Below, one piece after another: positions 52,535 to 62,504 of a stretch of DNA of 64,000 nt; position 1 is the first letter of the stretch; each line of letters starts with the position of its first letter. The stretch is taken from the NCBI GenBank assembly GCA_902779355.1, contig CACZBF010000003.1, positions 1 to 64,000 of the forward strand, written 5' to 3'. Position numbers and translations under genes: made by a program. The DNA comes from an uncultured Lachnospiraceae bacterium. GTDB taxonomy: Bacteria > Bacillota > Clostridia > Lachnospirales > Lachnospiraceae. The notes under the pieces were generated by a model that had not been told where the DNA came from, did no database searches, and was given only the letters and a program-made list of their open reading frames with translations.

Positions 52535-53296
52535 ATGAACGTAAATAACAGTTTCAACAGCAGTATGTACGGCGCGATATTCGGAACGGGCAATAACGCC
52601 AACAGCGGAATGTATGGCATTGACTTTTCCCAGTATGCGTCCCTCAAAAACGGAAGTTACAAGACAGCGTTGAAGGCCTACTACGCATCGGACGCTTCCA
52701 AGAAAAACGCTTCCACGGACGGCACGAAGACCGCATCCGGGAAGGACACTACTCAGTCGCTGACGAGGATCCAGACTTCTGCAAAGGAGCTGTCCGAGAG
52801 CGCGACGACGTTACTTGCAGGCGGTAAGAAATCTGTCTTTGCTACGGAGAAAGTAAAAGACTCCAGCGGTAAAGAATATGATTCCTACCAGTATGATACC
52901 GACAAGATCTATAAAGCGGTAAAAGGGTTCGTGGATTCCTATAATTCCATGATTGAGAATACGGTTTCCACCAATACCAATAATATCGCGACAGCGACTG
53001 CCGGTATGATCAACATGACCGATGAGAACAAAGGACTTCTCGCTTCCATCGGCATTTCTGTCAGTGCAACAGATTACAAACTGACTCTGGATGAAGATGA
53101 CTTCAAGAAAGCGGATATGAGCACCGTCAAGGCGTTGTTCAATTCCACCGGTTCCTATGGGTATCAGGTTTCTGCCAAAGCATCCATGGTCAATTATTAT
53201 GCACAGAACGAGATCACGAAAGCCAGCAATTACAGCGGATCCGGCAATTACAGTTATTACAATGTAAACGGATCGATGTTCAATTCCTGGACGTAA
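52535..53296 (+). CDS. FliD C-terminal-like protein, probably flagella-associated
   Basis: The 253-aa protein has a Ser/Thr/Asn-rich N-terminus and a region with VKGFVDSYNSMIENTVSTN and LLASIGISVSATDYKLTLDEDDFKKADMSTVKALF, which parallel the FliD filament-cap pattern f.dsYN.l.. and lGi.....g.l.lDe.kl..al......v..LF. It is about half the length of FliD and lacks the conserved N-terminal part, so it is either a degenerate cap or a dedicated small relative. AAAGGAG precedes ATG 52535. No other flagellar genes adjoin it. Confidence 0.6.
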   Translation: MNVNNSFNSSMYGAIFGTGNNANSGMYGIDFSQYASLKNGSYKTALKAYYASDASKKNASTDGTKTASGKDTTQSLTRIQTSAKELSESATTLLAGGKKSVFATEKVKDSSGKEYDSYQYDTDKIYKAVKGFVDSYNSMIENTVSTNTNNIATATAGMINMTDENKGLLASIGISVSATDYKLTLDEDDFKKADMSTVKALFNSTGSYGYQVSAKASMVNYYAQNEITKASNYSGSGNYSYYNVNGSMFNSWT

Positions 53297-53346
53297 GAGA
53301 GTATCTCAATCTCAAGATCATAGTTCTTGCGCGGACGAGTCGAAAG

Positions 53347-53381
53347 AGCCCTGCCGCAGAAGTGGCGGGGCTTTTCTTTTT
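53347..53381 (+). terminator. Terminator of the FliD-like gene
   Basis: AGCCCTGCC (53347-53355) pairs with GGCGGGGCT (53364-53372, one mismatch), followed by TTTCTTTTT. Confidence 0.85.
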
Positions 53382-53420
53382 ATGTCCTAAGGAACGGAAA
53401 GGAGGCATCCCAGGATAGTC

Positions 53421-54563
53421 ATGAGCGTTCGTTATGAATTGCTGAAACAGGAAGGACGCGCAAAACGCGGCGTGTTCCATACCGTCCACGGGGATATTCA
53501 GACACCGGTCTTTATGAATGTCGGGACTGTTGCCGCGATCAAAGGCGCGGTCAGCACCGAAGATCTGAAGACGATCGGGACACAGGTGCAGCTTTCCAAT
53601 ACCTACCATCTTCATGTCAGGACCGGTGACAAACTCATCCACGAGCTTGGCGGACTCCATCGTTTTATGAACTGGGATCGCCCGATACTGACGGACTCCG
53701 GCGGATTCCAGGTGTTTTCGCTGGCAAGCCTTCGTTCCATCAAGGAAGAAGGGGTGACCTTCCGCTCACATATCGACGGACACAAGATCTTTATGGGACC
53801 GGAGGAGAGCATGCAGATCCAGTCTCATCTGGCCTCCACGATCGCGATGGCATTTGATGAATGTCCTCCGGCGCTTGCAGAGCGGGACTATGTCGAGGAT
53901 AGTGTTGCACGGACAACCCGGTGGCTTTATCGCTGTAAGGACGAGATGGCGCGGCTGAACAGTCTCGATGAGACGATCAACAAACACCAGATGCTGTTCG
54001 GGATCAATCAGGGCGCGATCTTTCCGGATATCCGGATCGAGCATGCAAAGCGGATCGCAGAGCTTGATCTGGACGGCTATGCGGTCGGCGGACTTGCCGT
54101 GGGAGAGACACATGAGCAGATGTATTGGATCCTGGAAGAGACCGTTCCGTACCTTCCGCTTGAGAAGCCAACGTATCTGATGGGCGTCGGGACACCTGCG
54201 AATATTCTGGAAGCGGTGGACCGCGGGATCGACTTTTTTGACTGTGTCTATCCGTCCAGAAACGGCCGGCATGGACATGTCTATACCAATCACGGCAAGA
54301 AGAACCTCTTGAACCAAAAGTACGAAAGGGATCTTCGCCCGATCGAAGAGGGGTGCGGATGTCCTGCCTGCAAGGCCGGTTATACCCGTGCTTACATCAG
54401 GCATCTTCTCAAAGCAAAAGAGATGCTGGGCCTGCGCTTCTGTGTACTGCATAATCTGTATTTCTATAACCATCTGATGGAAGAGATCCGGGACGCACTT
54501 GATGCCGGGACATTTGCTTCTTATAAAGAAAAGAAACTGAAGGACCTTTCTCAAGGGTCATAA
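53421..54563 (+). CDS. tgt: Queuine/preQ1 tRNA-guanine transglycosylase
   Basis: The 380-aa TIM-barrel enzyme exchanges guanine 34 of GUN tRNAs for preQ1. The catalytic TDSGGFQVFSL, a second Asp region GIDFFDCVYPSRNGRHG and the zinc site CGCPACKAGYTRAYIRHL are all intact. ATG 53421 is preceded by a distant AAAGGAGG and a nearer AGGA. It is followed by a GDPD gene after 10 bp. Confidence 0.96.
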   Translation: MSVRYELLKQEGRAKRGVFHTVHGDIQTPVFMNVGTVAAIKGAVSTEDLKTIGTQVQLSNTYHLHVRTGDKLIHELGGLHRFMNWDRPILTDSGGFQVFSLASLRSIKEEGVTFRSHIDGHKIFMGPEESMQIQSHLASTIAMAFDECPPALAERDYVEDSVARTTRWLYRCKDEMARLNSLDETINKHQMLFGINQGAIFPDIRIEHAKRIAELDLDGYAVGGLAVGETHEQMYWILEETVPYLPLEKPTYLMGVGTPANILEAVDRGIDFFDCVYPSRNGRHGHVYTNHGKKNLLNQKYERDLRPIEEGCGCPACKAGYTRAYIRHLLKAKEMLGLRFCVLHNLYFYNHLMEEIRDALDAGTFASYKEKKLKDLSQGS

Positions 54564-54573
54564 ATTAGCACCC

Positions 54574-56469
54574 ATGAAACAAACAGAACCGAGAACAAAA
54601 GAAAGAAAAACGATCGGATTTCCGCGTCTTGTGGCGGAGTCGATCCCTGAACTCCTGGCGGCCAGAATGCTGTCGGGGGTTTTTGCCACGTTACTGCTGT
54701 TTGGGGCAGAGAAGCTGATATCTGCGATCCTTGGAAGGAAGATCACAGCGATCACATCCGCCAATCTGAAGCGTTTTTTCCTCAGCTGGCAGGCACCGGT
54801 AGTGATCCTCATTGTCGTGGTGATCGGGCTGCTTGCGATCGCGATCGATCTGTTTGTCCAGATCCTCGTCAGCGGGGCGATCTTACGAGGAGAGAAAGCC
54901 GGATTCTTTTCGGCACTCAAACAGTCTTTTCTCAGGATCAAAGAATTTATCAATCCGGCGGGCATTTCGCTCCTCATCTACGTCCTTTTTGGCGCACCAC
55001 TTGTCGGCATCGGCTTTTCCGTGGAGGTGACGGAGCATTTTAAACTGCCGAATTTTGTGATGAGCGTGGTACAGAAGAAGCCGATCTATCTGATCCTCTA
55101 TGTGGCCGGCTGCATCGCATTGATCCTCTTCGGGCTTCTTTATATGTTTGCGATCCATGCGGTACTCCTTTCAGATATGAAGCCGCGTGAAGCCAAGAAG
55201 TACTCCGTCAGGCTTTTGAAAAAGAACTGGAGGAAACTGCTCGTGCAGATGGCATTGGTCCTGCTCGCGGTATTCGGCATCCAAAAGTGCACATCGTTCC
55301 TGGTACGGGATGTGATCCCGGATGCTTTGGAAAAGCAGGAGGCGACGTTGACAACCGCGCAGGAGGAATACAGTTTCCTGGATGATCTGGAGGACGGAGA
55401 ACTCGATTTCTCGCCGGAGACACAGGCGGCCGTCGGCTATCGTTTCGGGTGCGCGACCATCGTGTTGGTGGGAGGCTTTGCGGAAAGTGTCGTTACGCTC
55501 TTGGCATCTGCATTCGTGATGCTGTTTTTTACGAAACTATACCTGCAGTTTGACTGTGCGGAACGTGAAGATCCGCCTATTACATGGCGGCAAAGAGAAA
55601 AGAAGGGTTTCTACGTTGTCAAAGTTGTGTGTATCGTTGGCCTGTTCGCTGTGGTTTTTCTTGGTTCGCTGGGGATCGCGCTGGATTACACTTTTGTAAC
55701 CGAAGATCCGGAGGTTCCCCTGATCGCGCATCGGGGCGGCGGCGATCTCGCTTCCGAGAATTCCGCGGAAGGCGTGAAAGAGGCAGTGATCCACCATTGC
55801 TATGGGACAGAAACAGACATTCAGAGGACCAAAGACGGGTATTATATCATTAACCATGACGATACGTTCAAACGGATGGCGGGCGTGAAAAAAGCCGCGC
55901 AGGATATGACGCTGGAGGAGATCAAGGCACTGGATGTCAGGGACACTACGGGCAGCGGTGAATTTGTCAAGATCCCGACGTTGGAAGAGTTTCTCGACAG
56001 CAGCGGCGGAAAGATCCATTATTTCCTTGAATTAAAGGGTGCAACGGCGGATCGTCAGATGGCAGATGATGTCGTACGGATCGTGAAGGAAAAAGGACTC
56101 GAAGATGACGTGACCATCATATCCTTAAAATATGATCTGATTGATTATGTGGAAAGTACCTATCCGGAGATGGATACGGGCGTGCTCTTTTTCCTCGGGA
56201 CCGGTGATCTGGAGAAGCTGAACTGCGATATGCTGATCGTGGAAGAGGGCATGGCGTCGGATGTCATGTATTCGATGGCGCATGACGCGGATAAGAAGGT
56301 GACAGTCTGGACCATCAATACCTATGACGGCCTGTATGATTTCCTGGATGATGCGATTGACGGTGTGATCACGGACAAAGTCGAGCTGGCAGAGCAGGTG
56401 GAAAAAGATCTGGAAAACCGCTCTGATGTGCGGATCATCAAGGACCGGTTGAAGGATTATTGGAATTAG
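54574..56469 (+). CDS. Membrane-anchored glycerophosphodiester phosphodiesterase
   Basis: The 631-aa protein has a membrane domain of 6-8 helices (about 1-370) of the GDPD-associated type, then a GDPD catalytic domain with PLIAHRGGGDLASENSAEG, ETDIQRTKDGYYIINHDDTF and later WTINTYD. It cleaves glycerophosphodiesters, probably outside the membrane, in lipid turnover or teichoic-acid metabolism. The catalytic His pair (HRGG, NHDD) is present. The ribosome site is weak; ATG 54574 is chosen as the first after the tgt stop. Confidence 0.9.
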   Translation: MKQTEPRTKERKTIGFPRLVAESIPELLAARMLSGVFATLLLFGAEKLISAILGRKITAITSANLKRFFLSWQAPVVILIVVVIGLLAIAIDLFVQILVSGAILRGEKAGFFSALKQSFLRIKEFINPAGISLLIYVLFGAPLVGIGFSVEVTEHFKLPNFVMSVVQKKPIYLILYVAGCIALILFGLLYMFAIHAVLLSDMKPREAKKYSVRLLKKNWRKLLVQMALVLLAVFGIQKCTSFLVRDVIPDALEKQEATLTTAQEEYSFLDDLEDGELDFSPETQAAVGYRFGCATIVLVGGFAESVVTLLASAFVMLFFTKLYLQFDCAEREDPPITWRQREKKGFYVVKVVCIVGLFAVVFLGSLGIALDYTFVTEDPEVPLIAHRGGGDLASENSAEGVKEAVIHHCYGTETDIQRTKDGYYIINHDDTFKRMAGVKKAAQDMTLEEIKALDVRDTTGSGEFVKIPTLEEFLDSSGGKIHYFLELKGATADRQMADDVVRIVKEKGLEDDVTIISLKYDLIDYVESTYPEMDTGVLFFLGTGDLEKLNCDMLIVEEGMASDVMYSMAHDADKKVTVWTINTYDGLYDFLDDAIDGVITDKVELAEQVEKDLENRSDVRIIKDRLKDYWN

Positions 56470-56487
56470 AATGTCGAGAGGAAACCG

Positions 56488-56516
56488 TAGACAAAGCAAG
56501 GGAAAACGTGTAGAAT
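56488..56516 (+). promoter_or_regulatory. Predicted promoter of yajC
   Basis: TAGACA (56488-56493), 17-bp spacer, TAGAAT (56511-56516), 41 bp upstream of the yajC start. Confidence 0.55.
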
Positions 56517-56556
56517 AGAAAAAGCGATTTTTTGTGCAGTTTAGGAGGAAAAAACT

Positions 56557-56979
56557 ATGTCTATCTTAATGGCAGCCGGACAGGCAACCGGCGCAGCGTC
56601 CGGCGGCGGTCTGATGATGATCGTCTGGATCGTGGTTCTGGTCGGATTCATGTATTTCTTTATGATCCGTCCGCAGCAGAAAGAAACCAAGAAGAAAAAT
56701 GAGATGATGAATCAGCTCGCAGTTGGCGATACCGTACTGACGACGAGCGGTTTTTACGGTACCATCATTGATGTCAATGAGGACACGGTAATCATCGAAT
56801 TCGGCAGCAACCGTAACTGCCGCATTCCGATGCAGCGTGCAGCGATTGCAGCGATCGAAAAGCCGGATCAGGCAGTGGAAGAGAAGCCTTCCAAGGATGA
56901 CAAAAAGGACGCGACCGAGAAGAAGGGCTTTAGCCTGTTTGGCAAGAAGAAAGAAGAGGAAAAGAGCGAGAGTAAGTAA
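56557..56979 (+). CDS. yajC: Preprotein translocase accessory subunit YajC
   Basis: The 140-aa protein has one N-terminal helix (about 18-36), the motif YFFMIRPQQKETKKKNEMMNQL and LAVGDTVLTTSGFYGTI, then EFGSNRNCRIP, which define YajC. It works with SecDF in protein export. The C-terminal tail is unusually Lys/Glu-rich (about 100-140). AGGAGG precedes ATG 56557. secD/secF do not follow; a glucokinase gene does. Confidence 0.92.
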   Translation: MSILMAAGQATGAASGGGLMMIVWIVVLVGFMYFFMIRPQQKETKKKNEMMNQLAVGDTVLTTSGFYGTIIDVNEDTVIIEFGSNRNCRIPMQRAAIAAIEKPDQAVEEKPSKDDKKDATEKKGFSLFGKKKEEEKSESK

Positions 56980-56990
56980 GAGGTAGGCGG

Positions 56991-57929
56991 ATGAAGAAGT
57001 ATTGCTTTGGCGTCGATGTCGGCGGGACGACGGTGAAGATCGGGCTTCTGACAACTTCCGGGGAGCTTCTCGACAAATGGGAGATCCCTACGGATAAACG
57101 GGAAGACGGCGGACATATCCTGACCGACATTGCGGATGCGATCGAGAAAAAGCTTGCGGAAAAGAACATTCCCAAGGATGACGTAGAAGGAGTCGGGATC
57201 GGTGTGCCGGGTGCGGTACTGCCGGACGGCACGGTGAATCGTTGCGTGAATCTCGGCTGGGGTGTGAAAAAGGTCGGCGAGGAACTCAATTCGATCTTGT
57301 CACTTCCGGTACGCGTCGGGAATGATGCGAATGTGGCGGCACTCGGTGAGATGTGGCAGGGCGGCGCGAAAGGACATAAGGATGTCCTGATGGTGACGCT
57401 CGGAACGGGTGTCGGCGGCGGACTCATTATCGGCGGAAAGATCATCACGGGGTTTCATGGCGCAGGTGCCGAGATCGGACACATTGTCGTGAACAAGGAT
57501 GAGACGGAGTCCTGCAATTGCGGGAACCGCGGATGTCTGGAGCAATACGCGTCTGCAACAGGTATCGTACGGATGACCAAAAAACTGCTGGAAAAAGAGA
57601 CGGCAGATTCCGTATTGCGAAAAGAAGAGATCACAGCAAAAGCAATCTTCGATGCGGCAAAGCAGGGTGATGCACTGGCAAAGAAGGCCGTGGAGGATTA
57701 TTGTGAGACGCTCGGTTTCGGACTTGCGGCTGCGTGCAATACCGCCAATCCTGAGATCGTCGTGATCGGCGGCGGTGTTTCCAATGCAGGACAGACACTC
57801 GTAGATGCTGCCCATGCAGCATTTCTAAAGTATGCATTTCACGCCTTGCGAGAGACGGTATTCACACTTGCCACACTCGGGAATGACGCGGGAATGTACG
57901 GATCGGCCAGGTTGATCCTGGATGAATAA
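56991..57929 (+). CDS. ROK-family glucokinase
   Basis: The 312-aa kinase has the ATP loop [14 protein letters not shown], the catalytic [27 protein letters not shown] and the zinc motif [21 protein letters not shown]. Such ROK enzymes phosphorylate glucose in the cytosol. The ATG at 56991 lies 11 bp after yajC (AGAGGTAGGCGG upstream). It is probably expressed from the yajC promoter. Confidence 0.92.
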   Translation: MKKYCFGVDVGGTTVKIGLLTTSGELLDKWEIPTDKREDGGHILTDIADAIEKKLAEKNIPKDDVEGVGIGVPGAVLPDGTVNRCVNLGWGVKKVGEELNSILSLPVRVGNDANVAALGEMWQGGAKGHKDVLMVTLGTGVGGGLIIGGKIITGFHGAGAEIGHIVVNKDETESCNCGNRGCLEQYASATGIVRMTKKLLEKETADSVLRKEEITAKAIFDAAKQGDALAKKAVEDYCETLGFGLAAACNTANPEIVVIGGGVSNAGQTLVDAAHAAFLKYAFHALRETVFTLATLGNDAGMYGSARLILDE

Positions 57930-57941
57930 AGAAACACGATC

Positions 57942-57963
57942 AGGACGGCCGCAGTGCCGTCCT
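57942..57963. other. Perfect hairpin between glucokinase and leuB genes
   Basis: AGGACGGC (57942-57949) pairs with GCCGTCCT (57956-57963) around CGCAGT. No T-run follows, so it may be a weak or factor-assisted terminator or an mRNA stability element. Confidence 0.5.
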
Positions 57964-57988
57964 GTGGTGTGTAAGGGGAGGAAGAACC

Positions 57989-59089
57989 ATGGAATATAAG
58001 GTAGGCGTGATCGCCGGAGACGGGATCGGTCCGGAGATCGTTGCGGAAGCGCGGAAGGTATTGGATCGTGTCGGAGAAAAATGCGGACACATCTTTTCTT
58101 ATACGGAAATCCTGATGGGCGGCTGCTCCATCGATGCCTGCGGCGAACCGTTGACGCAGGAAGCCATTGCAGCGGCGAAAGCACAGGATGCGGTTTTGAT
58201 GGGATCGATCGGCGGAGATGCGAAGACCTCTCCCTGGTACAAACTCCCGCCGGAGAAACGGCCGGAGGCTGGGCTGCTCGGAATCCGCAAGGCGCTGAAT
58301 TTATTTGCAAATCTGAGACCGGCGTATCTTTATCCGGAACTTCGCGCTGCTTGCCCGCTACGGGATGAAATCATCGGAGACGGGTTTGATATGCTGATCA
58401 TGCGCGAACTGACCGGCGGTCTTTACTTCGGAGAAAGAAAGACGGAGACCGTCGACGGCAAAGTCAAAGCAACGGATACGCTCGTCTACAGTGAGGATGA
58501 GATCCGGCGTATTGCGATCAAAGGCTTTGATATCGCAAGAAAACGTCGGAAGATCGTGACGAGCGTGGATAAGGCGAACGTGCTGGATTCTTCGCGGCTT
58601 TGGAGAAAGATCGTGGAGGAGGTCGCAAAGGACTATCCGGACGTGACACTTTCCCATATGCTGGTAGACAACTGCGCGATGCAGCTTGTGAAGGATCCGA
58701 AGCAGTTTGATGTGATCCTGACGGAGAATATGTTTGGTGATATCCTTTCGGACGAAGCGAGCATGGTGACGGGATCGATCGGGATGTTGTCATCCGCCAG
58801 CCTGAATGAGACGAAATTCGGCCTGTATGAGCCGAGCGGTGGCTCTGCGCCTGATATTGCTGGCAAAGGCATCGCCAATCCGATCGCAACCATTCTTTCT
58901 GCAGCGATGATGCTGCGCTACAGTTTTGATCTGGATCAGGAAGCAGACGCCGTGGAATCGGCTGTGAAGCAGGTCCTGAAAGACGGCTTCCGGACAATTG
59001 ACATTTTCCCGCAAAAGGGGGAGGATGCGAGCGGCATTAAGCAGGTCGGGACGAAGGAGATGGGAGATGCCATCGCAGAGCGTATCTGA
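57989..59089 (+). CDS. leuB: 3-isopropylmalate dehydrogenase
   Basis: The 366-aa NAD-dependent enzyme of leucine synthesis has [46 protein letters not shown] and the [23 protein letters not shown]-type motif (here [14 protein letters not shown]). The arginines and Asp residues for substrate and Mg are in place. leuA, leuC and leuD are not adjacent; instead ilvD and ilvB follow, giving a branched-chain amino acid group. GGGGAGG precedes ATG 57989. Confidence 0.95.
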   Translation: MEYKVGVIAGDGIGPEIVAEARKVLDRVGEKCGHIFSYTEILMGGCSIDACGEPLTQEAIAAAKAQDAVLMGSIGGDAKTSPWYKLPPEKRPEAGLLGIRKALNLFANLRPAYLYPELRAACPLRDEIIGDGFDMLIMRELTGGLYFGERKTETVDGKVKATDTLVYSEDEIRRIAIKGFDIARKRRKIVTSVDKANVLDSSRLWRKIVEEVAKDYPDVTLSHMLVDNCAMQLVKDPKQFDVILTENMFGDILSDEASMVTGSIGMLSSASLNETKFGLYEPSGGSAPDIAGKGIANPIATILSAAMMLRYSFDLDQEADAVESAVKQVLKDGFRTIDIFPQKGEDASGIKQVGTKEMGDAIAERI

Positions 59090-59137
59090 AGAAAGACTAA
59101 CTATTAAAAGTCAACAAGAAAGGAGACTGAAAAAACT

Positions 59138-60808
59138 ATGAGCAGTGAAAATATGAAATGCGGCATGCAACAGGCACCGGCACGAAGTCTTTTGAACGCC
59201 CTCGGTTTTACGCCGGAAGAGATCAAAAAGCCCATGGTCGGGATTGTAAGCTCCTACAACGAGATCGTGCCGGGGCATATGAATATCGATAAGATCGTGG
59301 AGGCTGTGAAACTTGGCGTCGCAGAAGCAGGCGGAATGCCGGTTGTCTTCCCGGCGATCGCAGTTTGCGACGGGATCGCAATGGGACATATCGGGATGAA
59401 GTATTCGCTCGTGACACGCGATCTGATCGCAGATTCTACCGAATGTATGGCGATCGCGCACCAGTTTGATGCGCTCGTCATGGTCCCGAACTGTGATAAA
59501 AACGTGCCCGGACTTTTGATGGCGGCCGCACGCGTGAATGTGCCGACGGTCTTCGTGTCCGGTGGTCCGATGCTTGCAGGACATGTAAAAGGAAAGAAAC
59601 GCAGCCTTTCTTCTATGTTTGAAGCAGTAGGCTCTTATGCGGCAGGGACGATGACCAAGGAGGATGTGACGGAATTTGAAAACCATGTCTGTCCGACCTG
59701 CGGATCCTGCTCCGGTATGTATACGGCAAACTCGATGAACTGTCTGACCGAGGCGCTTGGCATGGGACTTTCCGGCAACGGGACAATCCCGGCGGTGTAT
59801 TCGGATAGACTCCGTCTCGCAAAGCACGCAGGGATGGCGGTCATGGAACTGCTGAAAAAGAATATCCGTCCGCGTGACATTATGACGAAAGATGCAATTT
59901 TAAACGCACTCACCGTGGATATGGCACTTGGATGTTCGACCAATTCCATGCTGCATCTTCCGGCGATCGCGCATGAAGTCGGGTTTGACTTTGATATCAG
60001 TTTTGCAAATCCGATCAGTGAAAAGACACCGAACCTGTGCCACCTCGCACCGGCGGGTCCCACTTATATGGAAGATCTCAACGAGGCAGGCGGTGTCTAC
60101 GCGGTCATGAAAGAGCTTGCGGACATCGGACTGATCCATACAGACTGCATGACGGTCACCGGTAATACGATCGGCGAGAATATCAAAAACGCGATCAATA
60201 AGGATCCGGAAGTCATCCGTCCGACGGACAACCCGTACAGCAAGACCGGAGGACTCGCGGTATTAAAAGGAAACCTCGCACCGGACGGATCCGTCGTGAA
60301 GCGTTCCGCTGTCGTACCGGAGATGATGGTACACGAAGGACCGGCGCGGGTATTTGACTGCGAAGAAGACGCGATCGAAGCGATCAAAGGCGGCAAGATC
60401 AAAGAGGGCGATGTCGTTGTCATCCGCTACGAAGGGCCAAAGGGTGGACCCGGCATGCGGGAGATGTTGAACCCGACTTCTGCGATCGCCGGCATGGGAC
60501 TTGGCAGTACGGTCGCGCTCATTACGGACGGCCGTTTTTCCGGTGCTTCCCGTGGTGCCTCGATCGGCCATGTTTCGCCTGAAGCAGCGCTCGGCGGACC
60601 GATCGCTTTGGTGGAAGAAGGCGATATCATTGCGATCGATATCCCGCACATGACGTTGGATCTGAAAGTCAGCGATGACGAGCTCGCGGCGCGGAGAGCC
60701 AACTGGAAGCCTCGCGAGCCGAAGGTGACGACGGGATATCTTGCGCGGTATGCATCCATGGTGACAAGCGGAAACCGTGGCGCGATCCTTGAAATTTCGA
60801 AACAGTAG
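59138..60808 (+). CDS. ilvD: Dihydroxy-acid dehydratase
   Basis: The 556-aa Fe-S dehydratase acts in valine, leucine and isoleucine synthesis. Cluster cysteines lie in [10 protein letters not shown] and [18 protein letters not shown]; the C-terminal [21 protein letters not shown] is conserved. AAAGGAG precedes ATG 59138. The oxygen-labile cluster suits an anaerobe and links to the Fe-S genes at 19991-21567. Confidence 0.97.
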   Translation: MSSENMKCGMQQAPARSLLNALGFTPEEIKKPMVGIVSSYNEIVPGHMNIDKIVEAVKLGVAEAGGMPVVFPAIAVCDGIAMGHIGMKYSLVTRDLIADSTECMAIAHQFDALVMVPNCDKNVPGLLMAAARVNVPTVFVSGGPMLAGHVKGKKRSLSSMFEAVGSYAAGTMTKEDVTEFENHVCPTCGSCSGMYTANSMNCLTEALGMGLSGNGTIPAVYSDRLRLAKHAGMAVMELLKKNIRPRDIMTKDAILNALTVDMALGCSTNSMLHLPAIAHEVGFDFDISFANPISEKTPNLCHLAPAGPTYMEDLNEAGGVYAVMKELADIGLIHTDCMTVTGNTIGENIKNAINKDPEVIRPTDNPYSKTGGLAVLKGNLAPDGSVVKRSAVVPEMMVHEGPARVFDCEEDAIEAIKGGKIKEGDVVVIRYEGPKGGPGMREMLNPTSAIAGMGLGSTVALITDGRFSGASRGASIGHVSPEAALGGPIALVEEGDIIAIDIPHMTLDLKVSDDELAARRANWKPREPKVTTGYLARYASMVTSGNRGAILEISKQ

Positions 60809-60821
60809 GAGAGAGTTTTTT

Positions 60822-62489
60822 ATGCAACTGACAGGAGCACAGATCGTGATCGAATGCCTGAAAGAGCAGGGCGTGGATACCGTGTTCGGATATCCGGGCG
60901 GCGCGATCTTAAATGTCTACGATGAACTGTATCTGCACAGAGAGGAGATCACACACATTCTCACGAGCCATGAGCAGGGCGCGTCCCATGCGGCAGATGG
61001 CTATGCGAGAACGACCGGAAAGGTGGGTGTCTGCTTCGCAACAAGCGGCCCCGGTGCGACAAATCTCGTGACGGGGATTGCAACGGCCTATATGGATTCG
61101 GTGCCGCTGGTCGCGATCACTTGTAATGTCGGTGTACCGCTGCTTGGCAAGGATAGCTTTCAGGAAGTGGACATCGCAGGCATCACGACGCCGATCACCA
61201 AGCACAATTTCATCGTCAAGGATGTGAAGCAGCTTGCGGACACGATCCGAAGAGCGTTTCAGATCGCAAGACGCGGACGCCCGGGACCGGTCCTGGTCGA
61301 TATCCCGAAGGATGTGACCGCAAACAAGGCAGAGTACAAAGCGATCAAGCCGGAACCGGTACCGCCGCTGACGGATCAGATCACGGAGGCGGATCTGGAC
61401 AAGGCAGTTGCGATGATCCAAAAGGCCAAGAAACCGATGATCTTTGTGGGCGGCGGGGCGATCATTTCCGAAGCGTCAGAGGAGTTGGAAACATTTGTGT
61501 CGCTTGTGAAAGCGCCGGTTTGTGACTCTTTGATGGGAAAAGGCGCCTATGACGGCACGAAGGAAAATTACACCGGAATGCTCGGCATGCACGGCTGCAA
61601 AGCGAGTAACCTTGCGGTTTCGGAATGTGATCTTTTGATCGCGCTCGGCACACGGTTTTCCGATCGGGTACTCGGCAATCCCAAGACTTTTGCACATCAG
61701 GCGAAGATCCTGCAGTTTGATGTGGATCCGGTCGAGATCAACAAAAACCTGACAGTGGATGCCTTTGTGATGGGCGATCTGAAAGAGACCTTAAAGGCTG
61801 TGAACGAGCGGCTTTCCCACAAGTCCATCCCGAAGCACGAAGAGTGGCTTTCCCACATTGCGGACTATCAGAAGAAATATCCGCTGACCTACAACAAAGA
61901 CGGGCTTTCCGGTCCGTACATCGTGGAGAAGATCTACGAGCTGACGGGAGGAAACGCGCGGATCGTGACAGAAGTAGGACAGCATCAAATGTGGGCGGCG
62001 CAGTTTTATCAATATCAGAAGCCGCGACATTTCCTGACTTCCGGCGGTCTCGGCACGATGGGCTACGGGCTTGGCGCTGCGATCGGTGCGCAGATTGCGG
62101 ATCGAGACACGCAGGTTGTCAACATCGCAGGAGACGGGTGTTTTCGGATGAACCTGAATGAGCTTGCGACGGCATCCCGCAATCATCTGCCGCTCATCGA
62201 AGTGATCATCAACAACCATGTGCTTGGTATGGTACGCCAGTGGCAGACGGCCTTTTATCAGAAGCATTATTCCGCGACGGTCTTAGATGACGGTGCCGAT
62301 TATGTGAAGGTCGCAGAGGCGCTGGGCGCAAAAGGCTTTCGTGTGACGTCTCAGGCGGAGTTTGACGATGCATTTTCAAAGGCACTTGCGGAGAACGGTC
62401 CGGTTGTGCTAGATTGTATCATAGATTGCGACGACAAGGTGCTTCCGATGGTGGCACCGGGCGCGGACATCAGCGATTTTCTGGAATAG
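60822..62489 (+). CDS. ilvB: Acetolactate synthase large subunit
   Basis: The 555-aa ThDP enzyme condenses pyruvate (or pyruvate with 2-ketobutyrate). GYPGGAILNVYDEL with the catalytic Glu region (HEQGASHAADGYAR), the central FAD/structural domain and the ThDP motif AGDGCFRMNLNELATA followed by NNHVLGMV are all present. ATG 60822 is chosen over 60777 because GGAGAG lies just before it and the longer frame starts inside ilvD. No regulatory subunit gene ilvN follows; serC does. Confidence 0.96.
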   Translation: MQLTGAQIVIECLKEQGVDTVFGYPGGAILNVYDELYLHREEITHILTSHEQGASHAADGYARTTGKVGVCFATSGPGATNLVTGIATAYMDSVPLVAITCNVGVPLLGKDSFQEVDIAGITTPITKHNFIVKDVKQLADTIRRAFQIARRGRPGPVLVDIPKDVTANKAEYKAIKPEPVPPLTDQITEADLDKAVAMIQKAKKPMIFVGGGAIISEASEELETFVSLVKAPVCDSLMGKGAYDGTKENYTGMLGMHGCKASNLAVSECDLLIALGTRFSDRVLGNPKTFAHQAKILQFDVDPVEINKNLTVDAFVMGDLKETLKAVNERLSHKSIPKHEEWLSHIADYQKKYPLTYNKDGLSGPYIVEKIYELTGGNARIVTEVGQHQMWAAQFYQYQKPRHFLTSGGLGTMGYGLGAAIGAQIADRDTQVVNIAGDGCFRMNLNELATASRNHLPLIEVIINNHVLGMVRQWQTAFYQKHYSATVLDDGADYVKVAEALGAKGFRVTSQAEFDDAFSKALAENGPVVLDCIIDCDDKVLPMVAPGADISDFLE

Positions 62490-62504
62490 AGGAGGAGTAG
62501 GATT

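Noticed and set aside
57942-57963. Classical intrinsic terminator between the glucokinase gene and leuB
   Set aside because: The hairpin is perfect but lacks a T-run; it is listed only as a hairpin.
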